Source of the DNA: CAYTBN01 sp964542165
Lineage (GTDB): Bacteria; Myxococcota_A; UBA796; UBA9615; CAYRNR01
Length of the DNA stretch: 64,000 nt
NCBI GenBank assembly: GCA_964542165.1
Contig: CAZITQ010000007.1
Span: forward strand, 1 to 64,000
Direction of reading: 5' to 3'
A program made the position numbers and the translations under genes. Positions 1 to 10,598 of the stretch are shown one piece after another (position 1 is the stretch's first letter; the number at the start of each line of letters is the position of its first letter). The notes under the pieces are model-generated. The model was not told the DNA's origin, made no database searches, and saw only the letters and a program-made list of their open reading frames with translations.

Positions 1-1949
<1,949 letters not shown>

Positions 1950-2100
1950 GCGTCGGGCGTCAGGCGTCAGGCGTCGGGCGTGGGACAGGAGAGCGTGGGA
2001 AGGAAACGGGCAGTGAGACGTGAAGCCGCAGGCTCAGAGGGATGTCCACTCTCTCCTGGTAGCCTGACGCCTGACGCCTGACGCCTGACGCCTGACGCCA
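1950..2100. repeat. Inverted arrays of a 7-bp repeat in the dnaE-permease gap
   Basis: After the dnaE stop there are four tandem copies of GCGTCRG (1950-1977). The reverse complement, CTGACGC, then occurs as five perfect tandem copies (2064-2098). Just inside the arrays, CAGGAGAG near 1985 and CTCTCCTG near 2051 are also complementary, so the segment could fold into one long imperfect hairpin. It may act as the dnaE terminator or as a recombination-prone simple repeat. It ends about 30 bp before the next start codon. It is not a CRISPR because there are no spacers. Confidence 0.8.
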
Positions 2101-2129
2101 GAAGCCTTCTCCCGACGTGTGAGGGGACC

Positions 2130-3293
2130 ATGGGATCGTTGCTGAGACGGATGAGGAACCGAGGAGCGGACGCCCCCAAGGACACGCCGAAGCGTAGCCG
2201 CTGGGGCGGACAGCTGACCACGCGGGAGATCGCGACGCGGCTCGTCCTGGCGGCCGTGGTCGGCGTGGTCGTGTTCACCCTGCTGTATGCCCTGCGCTCG
2301 GCCCTGGTCGGGCTGGCGGTGGCCCTGATCCTGGCCTACCTGCTGGACCCGGTGATCGACCGCTTCGAGGCCCGGGGGTGGAACCGGACCACCGCGATCT
2401 TCGCCTGCCTGATCCTGGCCACGCTGACCCTGGGCACCCTGGTGCTGGTGCTGATCCCCTACGTGATCAACGAGGTGTCCGGTCTGTCCGACAACCTCAA
2501 GGGGTACGCGACCAACATCGAGAAGTGGATCGACTTCGCCAACAGCAAGCTGGACACCAAGTTCACCCTCGACCTGAGCTCGCTGCGGGAGACCTGGCCC
2601 GACCTGCTGCGTAACGTGGACACCGAACAGCTCGATCCCCTCAAGAAGGTGGCGTCCTGGGCCGCCTCGTCCACCCTGGCCTTCGTGCTCGGACTGGCCA
2701 ACGTGTTGATGATCCCGGTGTACACCTTCTACTTCCTGAGGGACTTCGACAAGATGGTGGCCTGGGTCTTCAACCTGGTGCCCGTGACCTGGCAACCGAT
2801 GGTCAGCAAGCACGCCGGGGCCATCGACACGAAGATGGGGCAGTTCATCCGCGGCCAGCTGACCCTGTGTTCGATCCTGGCGGTGCTCTACTCGGTGGGC
2901 CTGATCGCCTTCGGCCAGATCGACATGGCGCTGCTGGTGGGCATCCTCAGCGGCGCGCTGTTCATCATCCCCTACCTGGGGACCATCGTCGGCGTGGTGC
3001 TGGGGACCGTACTCTGCCTGCTCAAGTTCGGCCTCGACTGGCACCTGCTGGGGGTCCTGGGGACCTTCGGCGTGGTCCAGCTCCTGGAGGGGACCCTGCT
3101 GACCCCCAAGATCGTGGGCGAGAGCGTGGGCCTGCACCCGATGGTGGTCATCCTCTCGCTGTTCATCGGCGGCGCCCTGTTCGGCTTCATGGGCATCTTG
3201 CTCGCCGTCCCCGTCACCGCCGCCCTCGCCGTCCTCCTGGAGACCGTCCTCGCCCGCTACCGGGCCAGCCGGATCTACCAGGAGGGGAGGTAG
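2130..3293 (+). CDS. AI-2E/PerM family transporter
   Basis: Inner-membrane protein of 387 residues, the usual length for the AI-2E (TqsA/YdgG/PerM) permease family. A basic N-terminus is followed by hydrophobic segments at about 36-54, 58-76 and 88-110. A soluble loop follows to about residue 185, then a cluster of C-terminal membrane segments. The family blocks PVYTFYFLRDFDKM, IIPYLGTIVGVVLG and LEGTLLTPKIVGESVGLHP are present. GAGGGG lies just before the ATG. Its stop is immediately followed by the lipB ATG, so the two are cotranscribed. Members export AI-2 or exchange ions; the substrate here cannot be told. Confidence 0.9.
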   Translation: MGSLLRRMRNRGADAPKDTPKRSRWGGQLTTREIATRLVLAAVVGVVVFTLLYALRSALVGLAVALILAYLLDPVIDRFEARGWNRTTAIFACLILATLTLGTLVLVLIPYVINEVSGLSDNLKGYATNIEKWIDFANSKLDTKFTLDLSSLRETWPDLLRNVDTEQLDPLKKVASWAASSTLAFVLGLANVLMIPVYTFYFLRDFDKMVAWVFNLVPVTWQPMVSKHAGAIDTKMGQFIRGQLTLCSILAVLYSVGLIAFGQIDMALLVGILSGALFIIPYLGTIVGVVLGTVLCLLKFGLDWHLLGVLGTFGVVQLLEGTLLTPKIVGESVGLHPMVVILSLFIGGALFGFMGILLAVPVTAALAVLLETVLARYRASRIYQEGR

Positions 3294-3947
3294 ATGGCGT
3301 CGGTTCCCGAGATCCGCTGGGAATGGCTCGGGCGCCGATCCTACGGGGAGATCCATGCGCTGCAACGGCAGCTGCGGGACGATCTGCTGGCGGGCGAGGG
3401 CCGTCCGACGTTGTTTCTGGTGGAACACGACCCGGTGGTGACGTTGGGCCGCCGAGCCGGAGCGGACGCCCTGCCCCAGGGGGAGGCGGAGCTCGTCTGG
3501 CGGGGCATCGAGTTGGTGCGGGTGGAGCGGGGGGGGCAGGCCACCTACCACGGCCCGGGGCAGCTGGTCGGGTACCCCGTCCTGCCGCTGCCACGTTTCG
3601 GCCTGGACGTCCCCGACTTCGTGGCCCATCTGGAGGGCACGATGATCGACACTGCCCGCGATCTGGGGCTGGAGGCGGGCCGGCGTGAGGGGTTCCCCGG
3701 GGCCTGGGTCGGCCGCAAGAAGATCGGGGCGGTGGGGATTCACGTGCGGCGCCTGGTCTCGATCCACGGATTCGCCCTGAACCTGGACGTGGATCTGCGG
3801 GCCTACGAGGCGATCCTCCCCTGCGGGATCACCCCCGACGAAGGTTCGATCTCGAGCGTGGCCAGCCTGGCGGGATCCGCACCCTCGCCCGAGGAGATCG
3901 CCCCGGCGGTCGCGGAGCGACTTTTGCGGCGGATCCTGGCCGGTTGA
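3294..3947 (+). CDS. lipB: Octanoyl-[acyl carrier protein]:protein N-octanoyltransferase LipB
   Basis: Cytosolic enzyme that moves octanoyl groups from ACP to lipoyl domains, the first step of lipoate synthesis. The 217-residue protein has VEHDPVVTLGRR, RGGQATYHGPGQLVGYP (substrate pocket), the catalytic Lys143 in RKKIGAVG and the acyl-accepting Cys177 in LPCGI, with GFALNL between. The ATG directly abuts the stop of the upstream permease and AGGAGGGGAGG at the end of that gene serves as its ribosome-binding site. lipA is not in the window. Confidence 0.96.
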   Translation: MASVPEIRWEWLGRRSYGEIHALQRQLRDDLLAGEGRPTLFLVEHDPVVTLGRRAGADALPQGEAELVWRGIELVRVERGGQATYHGPGQLVGYPVLPLPRFGLDVPDFVAHLEGTMIDTARDLGLEAGRREGFPGAWVGRKKIGAVGIHVRRLVSIHGFALNLDVDLRAYEAILPCGITPDEGSISSVASLAGSAPSPEEIAPAVAERLLRRILAG

Positions 3948-3962
3948 CCCGCCGCGCCTGCG

Positions 3963-3990
3963 GAACTTAGTGAAGTCTTGTCACAAGTTC
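3963..3990. promoter_or_regulatory. AT-rich inverted repeat after lipB / before secreted-protein gene
   Basis: GAACTT (3963-3968) and AAGTTC (3985-3990) form an inverted repeat that extends inward through GTGA/TCAC with one bulged base. It lies in a patch (about 3960-4010) much richer in A/T than its surroundings, and TACAAT (3993-3998) follows at once. It could be an operator over the promoter of the gene at 4060 or the lipB terminator; a U-run typical of intrinsic terminators is absent. Confidence 0.45.
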
Positions 3991-4059
3991 TTTACAATAT
4001 CCTTGCAAACTTCGGTTGGGACGGGGTACAAGACCCGTCCTCAGCAAGGGGAGGCACGG

Positions 4060-4590
4060 ATGAGGACCCGGCGAAACATCGCGGTCGTCCTGTGTTGCCT
4101 GGCAGCGCTGCTGCTCATGGGCATGAAGCCGCCGAAGGTGGAGTCCAAGAAGAAGGACATTCGCCCCAAGATGGAGGCCACCGAAGAGATCGAGACCATG
4201 CTCGGCGCGATGGTGCCGCCCGAGGGCTTCGAGGTGCGGACCTCGACCAACGGGCAGGTCAAGCTGTCGACCGCCGACGGCGTGTTCATCATCATCGACG
4301 AGCTGGCGGCGGACGCCGTGGACGACGTGGGCTACACCAAGGACTCGGTGCGGGCGCTGCTGGCCAAGCACTTCGAGATCAAGGTGGTCAAGGACCCCGA
4401 GCGTCCGGATGATGGCGTGACGCTGCGGTTCAAGGGCTTCGGCGCCCACAACGGGTTCACGGTGGCATTCCAGCTCGAGATGCTGGACACCAACCGCGGC
4501 GCGGGCATGGTGCTGGTCTACGGACCCAACTCCCGCCGCGAGGAGTTCGGTGACATCTCCGCCGACATCCTCGACCGTCTTCCCCTGTAG
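4060..4590 (+). CDS. Small secreted protein of unknown function
   Basis: The chosen ATG follows AGGGGAGG at good spacing and opens a 176-residue protein whose first 22 residues (MRTRRNIAVVLCCLAALLL...) form a signal peptide. An upstream in-frame start would add a region without coding character. The mature part starts with a Lys-rich segment (PPKVESKKKDIRPK) and has mixed alpha/beta character with EGFEVRTSTNGQVKL and a glycine-rich GFGAHNGF. No family recognised. Single gene between lipB and the convergent amidohydrolase, about 25 bp away. Confidence 0.75.
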   Translation: MRTRRNIAVVLCCLAALLLMGMKPPKVESKKKDIRPKMEATEEIETMLGAMVPPEGFEVRTSTNGQVKLSTADGVFIIIDELAADAVDDVGYTKDSVRALLAKHFEIKVVKDPERPDDGVTLRFKGFGAHNGFTVAFQLEMLDTNRGAGMVLVYGPNSRREEFGDISADILDRLPL

Positions 4591-4613
4591 CGCGCCTCCG
4601 CTCCCGTCCCCAC

Positions 4614-5858
4614 CTACTCGAACAGGACCGACTCCGTCCGGGTCTCCGCGATCTTCCGTCCATCCCGGAACACGATCCGATCCGGCCGCGTCCGGAAGGC
4701 CTCCTGCACGTCGGGACAGTCGAGCACGTTGAAGCTCGCGCGGCAGCCTGGCTCGAGGCCGTGGTCCGCCAGGCGCATGATGCGGGCCCCGTTGACCGTG
4801 GGCATGTCGAACAGGGCGTCCACCTCCCCCGGCGTCGAGAGCTGGGCCGCGTGAGCGGTGATCAGACCCACCTCCAGCAGGTCCGCCTGGCCGAAGGTGG
4901 GGTAGAAGGTGTCCCGCAGGCAGTCCTGGCCGTACCCCACGTTGACGCCGGCGGCCATCAGCTCCTTGACCCGGGTGATGCCCCGGCGGACGGGCTGGCG
5001 GTCGTAGCGTCCCTGGAGCATCAGGTTGGTGGCCGGATTGGTGATCATGTGGATTCCGGCCCGCTTCACCGCGGAGATCACCTTGGCCGCGTACGGGTCG
5101 GGGTAGGCCGCCAGGGCGCAGGTGTGGCCGGCGGTGACCCGGCCCTCCCAGCCGTGTCGAATGGTAGAGTCGGCCAGCATCGCCAGGGTCCGGGCTCCCG
5201 GGTCGTCGGTCTCGTCCACGTGCATGTCCACGTCCGCGTCGAACTCCCGGGCCAGATCGAGGCAGAGCTCGATGTGGGCCCGGCTGTCTTCGGGCGTGCG
5301 CTCGTTGTAGGGCATGCCGCCCACCGCGTCGGCGCCGAGCTCCATCGCCCTGCGCATCAGATCGGCGGATCCCGGGTCCTGGAAGATGCCCTCCTGGGGG
5401 AAGGCGACCACCTGCAGGTCCACCAGGTGAGCCACCTGCTTGCGCAGCTCCAGCAGCGCCTCGATGGGGACCAGGCCGCCGATGGTGTCCACGTCGGCGT
5501 GGGTGCGCAGGGCGGTGGTTCCGTGGCCCGCGGCCCAGCGGATCACGCGGTGGGCGCGGGACAGGATCTCGTCGATCTCGTACCGCCGCTTGCGCTCCCA
5601 GATGATCTCGATGGCCTCGGTGAGCGTTCCGCTCACGTTGTCCCGGACCGTCTCGGTGATCAGCGCCTTGTCCAGGTGCACGTGGGGATCCACGAAGGTG
5701 GGCGCCACCAGCTTGCCGCCGGCCTGGATCTCCGGGCCTTCGTCCGCGATCCGGGGCGCCACCGACGCGATCCGACCGTCCTTCACCCCCAGGTCCAGGG
5801 GCCCGTCGTCCTCCCGCCCGCGCAGCGTGCCGCCGCGCACGATCAGGTCCAGTGCCAT
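4614..5858 (-). CDS. Cytosine-deaminase-like amidohydrolase (metal-dependent)
   Basis: TIM-barrel amidohydrolase of 414 residues related to E. coli CodA. Metal ligands are visible as PHVHLD (His59, His61), the His of DMHVDE, the His of VTAGHTCA and the Asp of YGQD. The general acid Glu of HVDE and the substrate-binding Gln of AFPQEG are conserved, so hydrolytic deamination of a pyrimidine-like ring or hydrolysis of a cyclic amide is likely. CodA has GHDD where this protein has GQDC, so the substrate may differ. GAGGAGA precedes the ATG. It is the last gene of the minus-strand operon, 20 bp after the 2Fe-2S subunit. Confidence 0.85.
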   Translation of the reverse strand: MALDLIVRGGTLRGREDDGPLDLGVKDGRIASVAPRIADEGPEIQAGGKLVAPTFVDPHVHLDKALITETVRDNVSGTLTEAIEIIWERKRRYEIDEILSRAHRVIRWAAGHGTTALRTHADVDTIGGLVPIEALLELRKQVAHLVDLQVVAFPQEGIFQDPGSADLMRRAMELGADAVGGMPYNERTPEDSRAHIELCLDLAREFDADVDMHVDETDDPGARTLAMLADSTIRHGWEGRVTAGHTCALAAYPDPYAAKVISAVKRAGIHMITNPATNLMLQGRYDRQPVRRGITRVKELMAAGVNVGYGQDCLRDTFYPTFGQADLLEVGLITAHAAQLSTPGEVDALFDMPTVNGARIMRLADHGLEPGCRASFNVLDCPDVQEAFRTRPDRIVFRDGRKIAETRTESVLFE

Positions 5859-5878
5859 CGGAATCTCCTCGTGTCGGT

Positions 5879-6367
5879 TCAGCCGCTGCCCGCGGCGGTC
5901 TCCGCCCCCCGGCGGGATGCCAGCTCCACCGCCTCGAACAGGGCCTCGTAGCCCGTACAACGGCACAGGTGGCCGCCGTAGGCGTCCAGGATCTGTTCGT
6001 GGGTGGGGGATGGGTAGCGCTCCAGGAGCGCGTGTGCGGCCAGCAGGAAGCCGGGGGCGCAGTACCCGCACTGCACCGCTCCGGTCTCGATGAACGCCTC
6101 CTGAAGGGGCGTCAGGGCCCCGTCCTCGGCCAGCCCCTCGATGGTCGTCACCTCGCTGCCGTCCACCTCCTGGGCCAGGACCAGGCAGCTGCGCACGGGC
6201 AGACCGTCCAGCAGCACCGTGCAAGCGCCGCACTCGCCGTTGCCGCAGCCCTCCTTGGTTCCGGTGAGCCCTGCCTCCTCCCGCAACAGCTGCAGCAGGG
6301 TGCGGGGGGCCCGCCCGTCGAAGCGCCGCGGGCGGCCATTGATCCGTACCTGGATCTCCTCGCTCAT
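5879..6367 (-). CDS. 2Fe-2S subunit of xanthine-dehydrogenase-family hydroxylase
   Basis: A 162-residue CoxS/XdhC-type iron-sulfur subunit. The N-terminal plant-ferredoxin-like cluster motif is GCGNGECGACTVLLDG with the fourth Cys in RSCL. The C-terminal all-helical cluster domain has QCGYCAPGF and HLCRCTGYE. It passes electrons from the molybdenum centre to FAD. Its ATG overlaps the TGA of the large fused subunit (ATGA), showing translational coupling. No Tat or Sec signal, so the enzyme is cytosolic. Confidence 0.95.
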   Translation of the reverse strand: MSEEIQVRINGRPRRFDGRAPRTLLQLLREEAGLTGTKEGCGNGECGACTVLLDGLPVRSCLVLAQEVDGSEVTTIEGLAEDGALTPLQEAFIETGAVQCGYCAPGFLLAAHALLERYPSPTHEQILDAYGGHLCRCTGYEALFEAVELASRRGAETAAGSG

Positions 6368-9300
6368 TGCGCGTCCTCCACCACCCCCAGGTCCACGAGC
6401 ATCCGTTCGAGAAGGACCGGCAACACGGCCGTCTTGTAGGCCGGCTCGGCCCTCAAGCTGCCCCGGCGGGGGCCTGCGCCGTCCACCAGCGCCCGTCCCG
6501 CTTCGGCCACCGCGGCCGCGTCCAGCCGGCGGCGCGACAGCAACGCCTCCGCGGCACTCGGTCGCGGAGGCACGGCCTCGACCGCGCCCATGCTGAGGCA
6601 GACGCGGCGACGGCTCGGGCGCTGGGGTTCGTGCACCACCAACGCCAGCGAGACCGACGCGAGATCCATACCCCGGGTCCGTGCCCGGCGGCGGTAGGCG
6701 CTGCGGAGATCCTCCCCGTGTGGGGGGATCTCGACTCCGGTGATCAGCTCCCCGTCCTGCAGGTCGGTGCGGTTGGCTCCCCGCAGGAACTCGCCCACGG
6801 GCATGACGCGCTGCCCTCCCCCGGGGCCGTGCAGGTGGACCCTCGCGTCCAGGGCGACCAGGGGCACGCAGAACTCGGCACCCGGTGAGGCGTTGGCCAG
6901 GTTGCCGCCCACGGTCGCCCGGTGGCGGATCTCGGCGCAGGCGAAGGCCCGGGCGGCGTCCACGAGGCAGGCCAGGCCGCCGTCGAGCTGGGGGGCCTCG
7001 AGCACCTCGGTGACCGTGGTCAGCGATCCGATCCACAGGCCGCCGTCGTGCCGGCGGACGCCCCGCAGGGACTCCAGGTGCTTCAGGTCGACCACCACCG
7101 TGGGCTCCACGGCGCGGGCGCGCATCTCCACCAGCAGATCCGTACCCCCGGCGAGGGCCACGGCCCCCGGCTCCTCGGCCAGGACCGAGCAGGCTTCGTC
7201 CAGGTCGTCGGGCCGCAGGTAGAGATAGGGCGGCGCCGGACGGCGCGGTGGGGAAGGGGACAGCCGCTTGTGGGGGACACGGTCCGGGGAGCGGCCATCC
7301 AGCGCCGCCCGCACCTGCTCCGCATCCAGGGGCAGCGCGTCCAGGTGGCAGCCGGTGGCGTCCCGCACCGCGTTGGCGATGGCAGGGGCGACGGACACCA
7401 GGCCATGCTCGCCGATGCAACGGGCGCCGAAGGGGCCATCGGCGAACGGCGTGTTCAGGAACACCACGTCGAGGTCGGTGTCGGCCAGATCCTCGGGGGT
7501 CGGGATCTTGTAGTCGGTGAGTCCGGCGTTGCGGATCTGGCCGTCCTGCCCGTACACGACCCGCTCCATCAGCGCGGCGCCGATCCCCTGGGCCACGGCG
7601 CCCAGCACCTGGCCCCGGGCGAGGATCGGGTTCACCACCGTCCCCACGTCCAGGGCCGTCACCAGCTTGAGTACCCGGACCTCGCCGGTGCCCGTGTCCA
7701 CCTCCACCGCGGCGCCGTGGCAGCCGAAGGTCCACTCGGCGGCCAGCGTCCCCTTGCCCCGGTCGTCCGGGCGGGTCAGCCCGCGGGGGGTGAAGCTGCC
7801 GTAGCCCGCCGCCGGCCCGCCCTCGGCCCGGCCATCCGGGTGCACGGCGTTCAGCGCCACCCCGGCGATGGTCACCCTCCGCGACGGGTCGTCCCGGTCC
7901 CACAGCTCGTCGCCGTCGTGGTCGATCCGGTCCGGAGGCACTCCCAGGGCCAGCGCGGCGTTGCCCCGCAGCCGGCGGAGCAGATCCTCGGCCGCTGCGC
8001 GGGTCGCCTGCCCCACCTTCCAGGTGGTGGTGGAGCCCACGGTCTGCCACTCGTAGGGCGAGGTGCAGGTGTCGATGGCCCGCGCCGTGCGGATCCGGTC
8101 CACGGGCATGCCCAGGGCGTCCGCGGCGATCTGGGCCAGGGCGGTCCAGGCCCCCTGGCCCATCTCGGTGCCGCTGACCGCCAGGTCCACGGAACCGTCC
8201 CCGTTGAGCTTGAGCATGGCCGCCGACGAGGCGTTGGTGGCCATGACCGGCGCCTTCATCAACGGGCTCTGGGCGACCCCCCTCACCCGGCCCGGGGCCG
8301 AGGGGGTCAGGTCCACGTCGGCCAGCCTCTGTGCCACCGCCTCGAAGCAGCCACGGAGATCCCCGTGGTCCTCCTCCACCGGCTGCCCCGTGGGATGGGT
8401 GTCGCCGGCGCGCAGCAGGTGGGACCGCCGGAGCTCGCCGGGATCCAGCCCGAGGAGATCCGCCACCCGGTCCAGGTGGCGCTCCATGCCCCAGTGGACC
8501 TCCGGGTGGCCGTAGCCGCGGAAGGCGCCGATGAAGGGTGTGTTGGTGTACACCGCCAGGCTGTCGATGCGCAGGTTGTCCACCCGGTAGGGTCCGGTGG
8601 CCACGTGCCCCGCGCCCTCGACCACGTTGATGCCGTACTCGCCGTATGCACCGCAGGTGAACGCGAGCTCGATCTGGGCCGCCACGAGCCGTCCGCCGGT
8701 GTCGTGCCCGGTGCGGATCCGAGAGCGGCAACCCCGGCCCAGCACCGAACCGGCGAACATCTCCTCGCGGCTCAGCACGAGCTTGACCGGTCGGCCGAGG
8801 ACCCGACGGGCGGCAGCCACGGCCAGGGGCTCGACGGTGGTGTCCGACTTGCCCCCGAAGCCCCCGCCCAGATAGGGCACCACCACCTGCACTCCGTTGA
8901 GCGGCAGGTCGTACATGCCGGCCACGACCTCCCGCACCTGGTGGGGAGACTGGGAGGTGCACCAGATCGTCACCTCCCGCGGCGACCGCCACTGGGCCAC
9001 GGCACCGTGGGGCTCGAGCTGGACGTGGGCGATGTGGGGGAAGGTGTAGCAGCCCTCGATCACGTGAGCCGCCCCGGCGAGGGCCTCCTCCGCGTCACCC
9101 TTGTCGGTGTGATACCGGTGATAGACGTTGGACCCGGGCTCGGGGTGGTAGCCCGGGAGCACCTCGTAGCCGGCGAGGTCGGGGTGGAGCAACGGAGCGT
9201 CGTCCGCCAGGGCCTGCTCCACGGTCACCGCCGCCGGTAGATCCTCGTACAGCACACCCACCGCGTCGGCGCCGTGGCGCGCGGTGACGGGATCGTCCGC

Positions 9301-9648
9301 CAGCACCACCGCCACGGGTTCCCCCACGAAGCGCACCCGCTCCACGGCCAGGACCTGGTGGTCCCGGATCACCCCGCCGATGCGGAAGTCGGCGTCCCGG
9401 CCGGACACCACCTCCCAGACACCGTCGATCGCCCGCGCGGCCCGGTCGTCCACCCGCAGCACCCGCGCGTGCGGCCGGATGGAGCGGTGGATGGCGGCGT
9501 GCAGCAGCCCGCGGAAGGGCAGGTCGTCCAGGAACCGGGCCTGGCCGGTCACCTTCTCCTCGCCATCCTGGCGGCGCACGGAGCGACCCACGGCGGCCGT
9601 GTCGCGATTGGCGTTCTTCCTGGATGTCTCGGTCGGTCGGGAACTCAT
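6364..9648 (-). CDS. Fused molybdopterin (large) and FAD (medium) subunit of xanthine-dehydrogenase-family hydroxylase
   Basis: A 1094-residue chain. Residues 1 to about 780 are the molybdenum-cofactor subunit: N-terminal TGQARFLDD, then PYLGGGFGGKSD, AFRGYGHPEVHW and CIGEHGL holding the likely catalytic Glu. A Pro-rich linker follows. From about 800 the FAD-binding subunit begins, with VALAGGTDLLVEM and TVGGNLANASPGAEF. In ordinary single-chain enzymes the order is 2Fe-2S, FAD, Mo; in bacterial enzymes these are usually three genes. Here Mo and FAD are joined Mo first and the 2Fe-2S part is separate. Substrate is unknown; the neighbours suggest an N-heterocycle. The insertion and sulfuration genes for the cofactor are not in the window. 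Confidence 0.92.
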   Translation of the reverse strand: MSSRPTETSRKNANRDTAAVGRSVRRQDGEEKVTGQARFLDDLPFRGLLHAAIHRSIRPHARVLRVDDRAARAIDGVWEVVSGRDADFRIGGVIRDHQVLAVERVRFVGEPVAVVLADDPVTARHGADAVGVLYEDLPAAVTVEQALADDAPLLHPDLAGYEVLPGYHPEPGSNVYHRYHTDKGDAEEALAGAAHVIEGCYTFPHIAHVQLEPHGAVAQWRSPREVTIWCTSQSPHQVREVVAGMYDLPLNGVQVVVPYLGGGFGGKSDTTVEPLAVAAARRVLGRPVKLVLSREEMFAGSVLGRGCRSRIRTGHDTGGRLVAAQIELAFTCGAYGEYGINVVEGAGHVATGPYRVDNLRIDSLAVYTNTPFIGAFRGYGHPEVHWGMERHLDRVADLLGLDPGELRRSHLLRAGDTHPTGQPVEEDHGDLRGCFEAVAQRLADVDLTPSAPGRVRGVAQSPLMKAPVMATNASSAAMLKLNGDGSVDLAVSGTEMGQGAWTALAQIAADALGMPVDRIRTARAIDTCTSPYEWQTVGSTTTWKVGQATRAAAEDLLRRLRGNAALALGVPPDRIDHDGDELWDRDDPSRRVTIAGVALNAVHPDGRAEGGPAAGYGSFTPRGLTRPDDRGKGTLAAEWTFGCHGAAVEVDTGTGEVRVLKLVTALDVGTVVNPILARGQVLGAVAQGIGAALMERVVYGQDGQIRNAGLTDYKIPTPEDLADTDLDVVFLNTPFADGPFGARCIGEHGLVSVAPAIANAVRDATGCHLDALPLDAEQVRAALDGRSPDRVPHKRLSPSPPRRPAPPYLYLRPDDLDEACSVLAEEPGAVALAGGTDLLVEMRARAVEPTVVVDLKHLESLRGVRRHDGGLWIGSLTTVTEVLEAPQLDGGLACLVDAARAFACAEIRHRATVGGNLANASPGAEFCVPLVALDARVHLHGPGGGQRVMPVGEFLRGANRTDLQDGELITGVEIPPHGEDLRSAYRRRARTRGMDLASVSLALVVHEPQRPSRRRVCLSMGAVEAVPPRPSAAEALLSRRRLDAAAVAEAGRALVDGAGPRRGSLRAEPAYKTAVLPVLLERMLVDLGVVEDAQ

Positions 9649-9691
9649 CCGCTCCTATACAGGTAGCAATCCAACGCGCGCGCGTCGACGC

Positions 9692-10585
9692 CTATTTGCC
9701 GCCCGCACGCAGCGCCCGGGCGCGTCCCTCCTCGTGCAGCCACTCGTTTTGTACGCCGGCGATGTCGCCGTGCTTGGTCAGCTTGGCCTGGTCCTTCTTG
9801 GCCATCAGCTCGGCGTGTTCGTCGTCGTCCACGAAGGCCAGGATCCGGCAGATGCAGGACTCCCCGTCCACCAGCCGCCAGGGGAAGGCGCCGATGGTCG
9901 CCCGTCGGTTCAGCAGCAGGTCGATGTCGCCGCCGAGGCACTCGGCGTGCACGATCTGGTGGTCGAACATCTCCAGGTGCATCAGCTGGTACTTGGAGTC
10001 GTCGAAGAAGTCGCCCAGCGGCATGCCGTACTTGCGCTGGAAGTGGGCGTCGGCCTCCCGGGCCTGGCGGGGCATCCAGTCCCGGATGATGGTGTTCATC
10101 GGGTGGTCGGCGGAGCCGCAGTCCACGCCGATCCAGCGCAGCTTCTTGCGCTTGGCCCATTCGGCGAACTCGCGGTCGGGCCCGGGGTGCTTGACCATGT
10201 ACGCCACCTCGTCGGCCGCCGGCTGGTCCCACCCGTGGTGGTGGTAGCCGGTGTGGATGATCAGGATGTCGCCGTCGCGGACCTCCACCCGGTCTTCGAC
10301 CATCTCCGAGGTGTAGATGTCGTACTCCCCGGCCGCGTCGGAAAGATCGACGATCACCCCCTCGTGCATGAGGTAGTCCAGGGGCAGGGACGCGATGTCC
10401 CGCCCCGGCGAGAAGAAGTGGATCTCCCCGTCCAGGTGGGTGCCCACGTGGTTCGAGTGGGTCAGCAGCTGCCCGTTGGCCCCGTTGGGCGCCAGCCGCT
10501 TGAAGTACTTCATCTGCAGGGGCTCGTACGTCGGCCAGGCCGGGGTACCGATGCCCAGGGGGATCGACAGGTCGATGGGCTTCAT
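9692..10585 (-). CDS. Cyclase-family metal-dependent hydrolase (kynurenine-formamidase fold)
   Basis: A 297-residue member of the putative cyclase family. The metal-binding motif HVGTHLDGEIHF is intact and VDLSDAAG, GDILIIHTGYHHHGW and WIGVDCGSADHP follow the family pattern. Members hydrolyse amide or imide bonds, such as formylkynurenine or cyclic ring amides. It sits between DUF1116 (13 bp upstream) and the hydroxylase (43 bp downstream), which makes ring opening of a hydroxylated heterocycle the best guess. GGAGAGA precedes the ATG. Substrate not determinable from sequence. Confidence 0.88.
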   Translation of the reverse strand: MKPIDLSIPLGIGTPAWPTYEPLQMKYFKRLAPNGANGQLLTHSNHVGTHLDGEIHFFSPGRDIASLPLDYLMHEGVIVDLSDAAGEYDIYTSEMVEDRVEVRDGDILIIHTGYHHHGWDQPAADEVAYMVKHPGPDREFAEWAKRKKLRWIGVDCGSADHPMNTIIRDWMPRQAREADAHFQRKYGMPLGDFFDDSKYQLMHLEMFDHQIVHAECLGGDIDLLLNRRATIGAFPWRLVDGESCICRILAFVDDDEHAELMAKKDQAKLTKHGDIAGVQNEWLHEEGRARALRAGGK

Positions 10586-10598
10586 GGATATCTCTCCT

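Noticed and set aside
1950..2100. Heptamer arrays as a CRISPR or att site
   Set aside because: Units are contiguous with no spacers, and no integrase or duplicated gene end is nearby.
5879..8992. Very long open frame on the minus strand (over 1000 codons) across the hydroxylase genes
   Set aside because: It is a GC-driven shadow: the translation is Arg/Gly/Pro/Ala low-complexity until it enters the true 2Fe-2S gene, whose real start at 6367 is coupled to the fused subunit.
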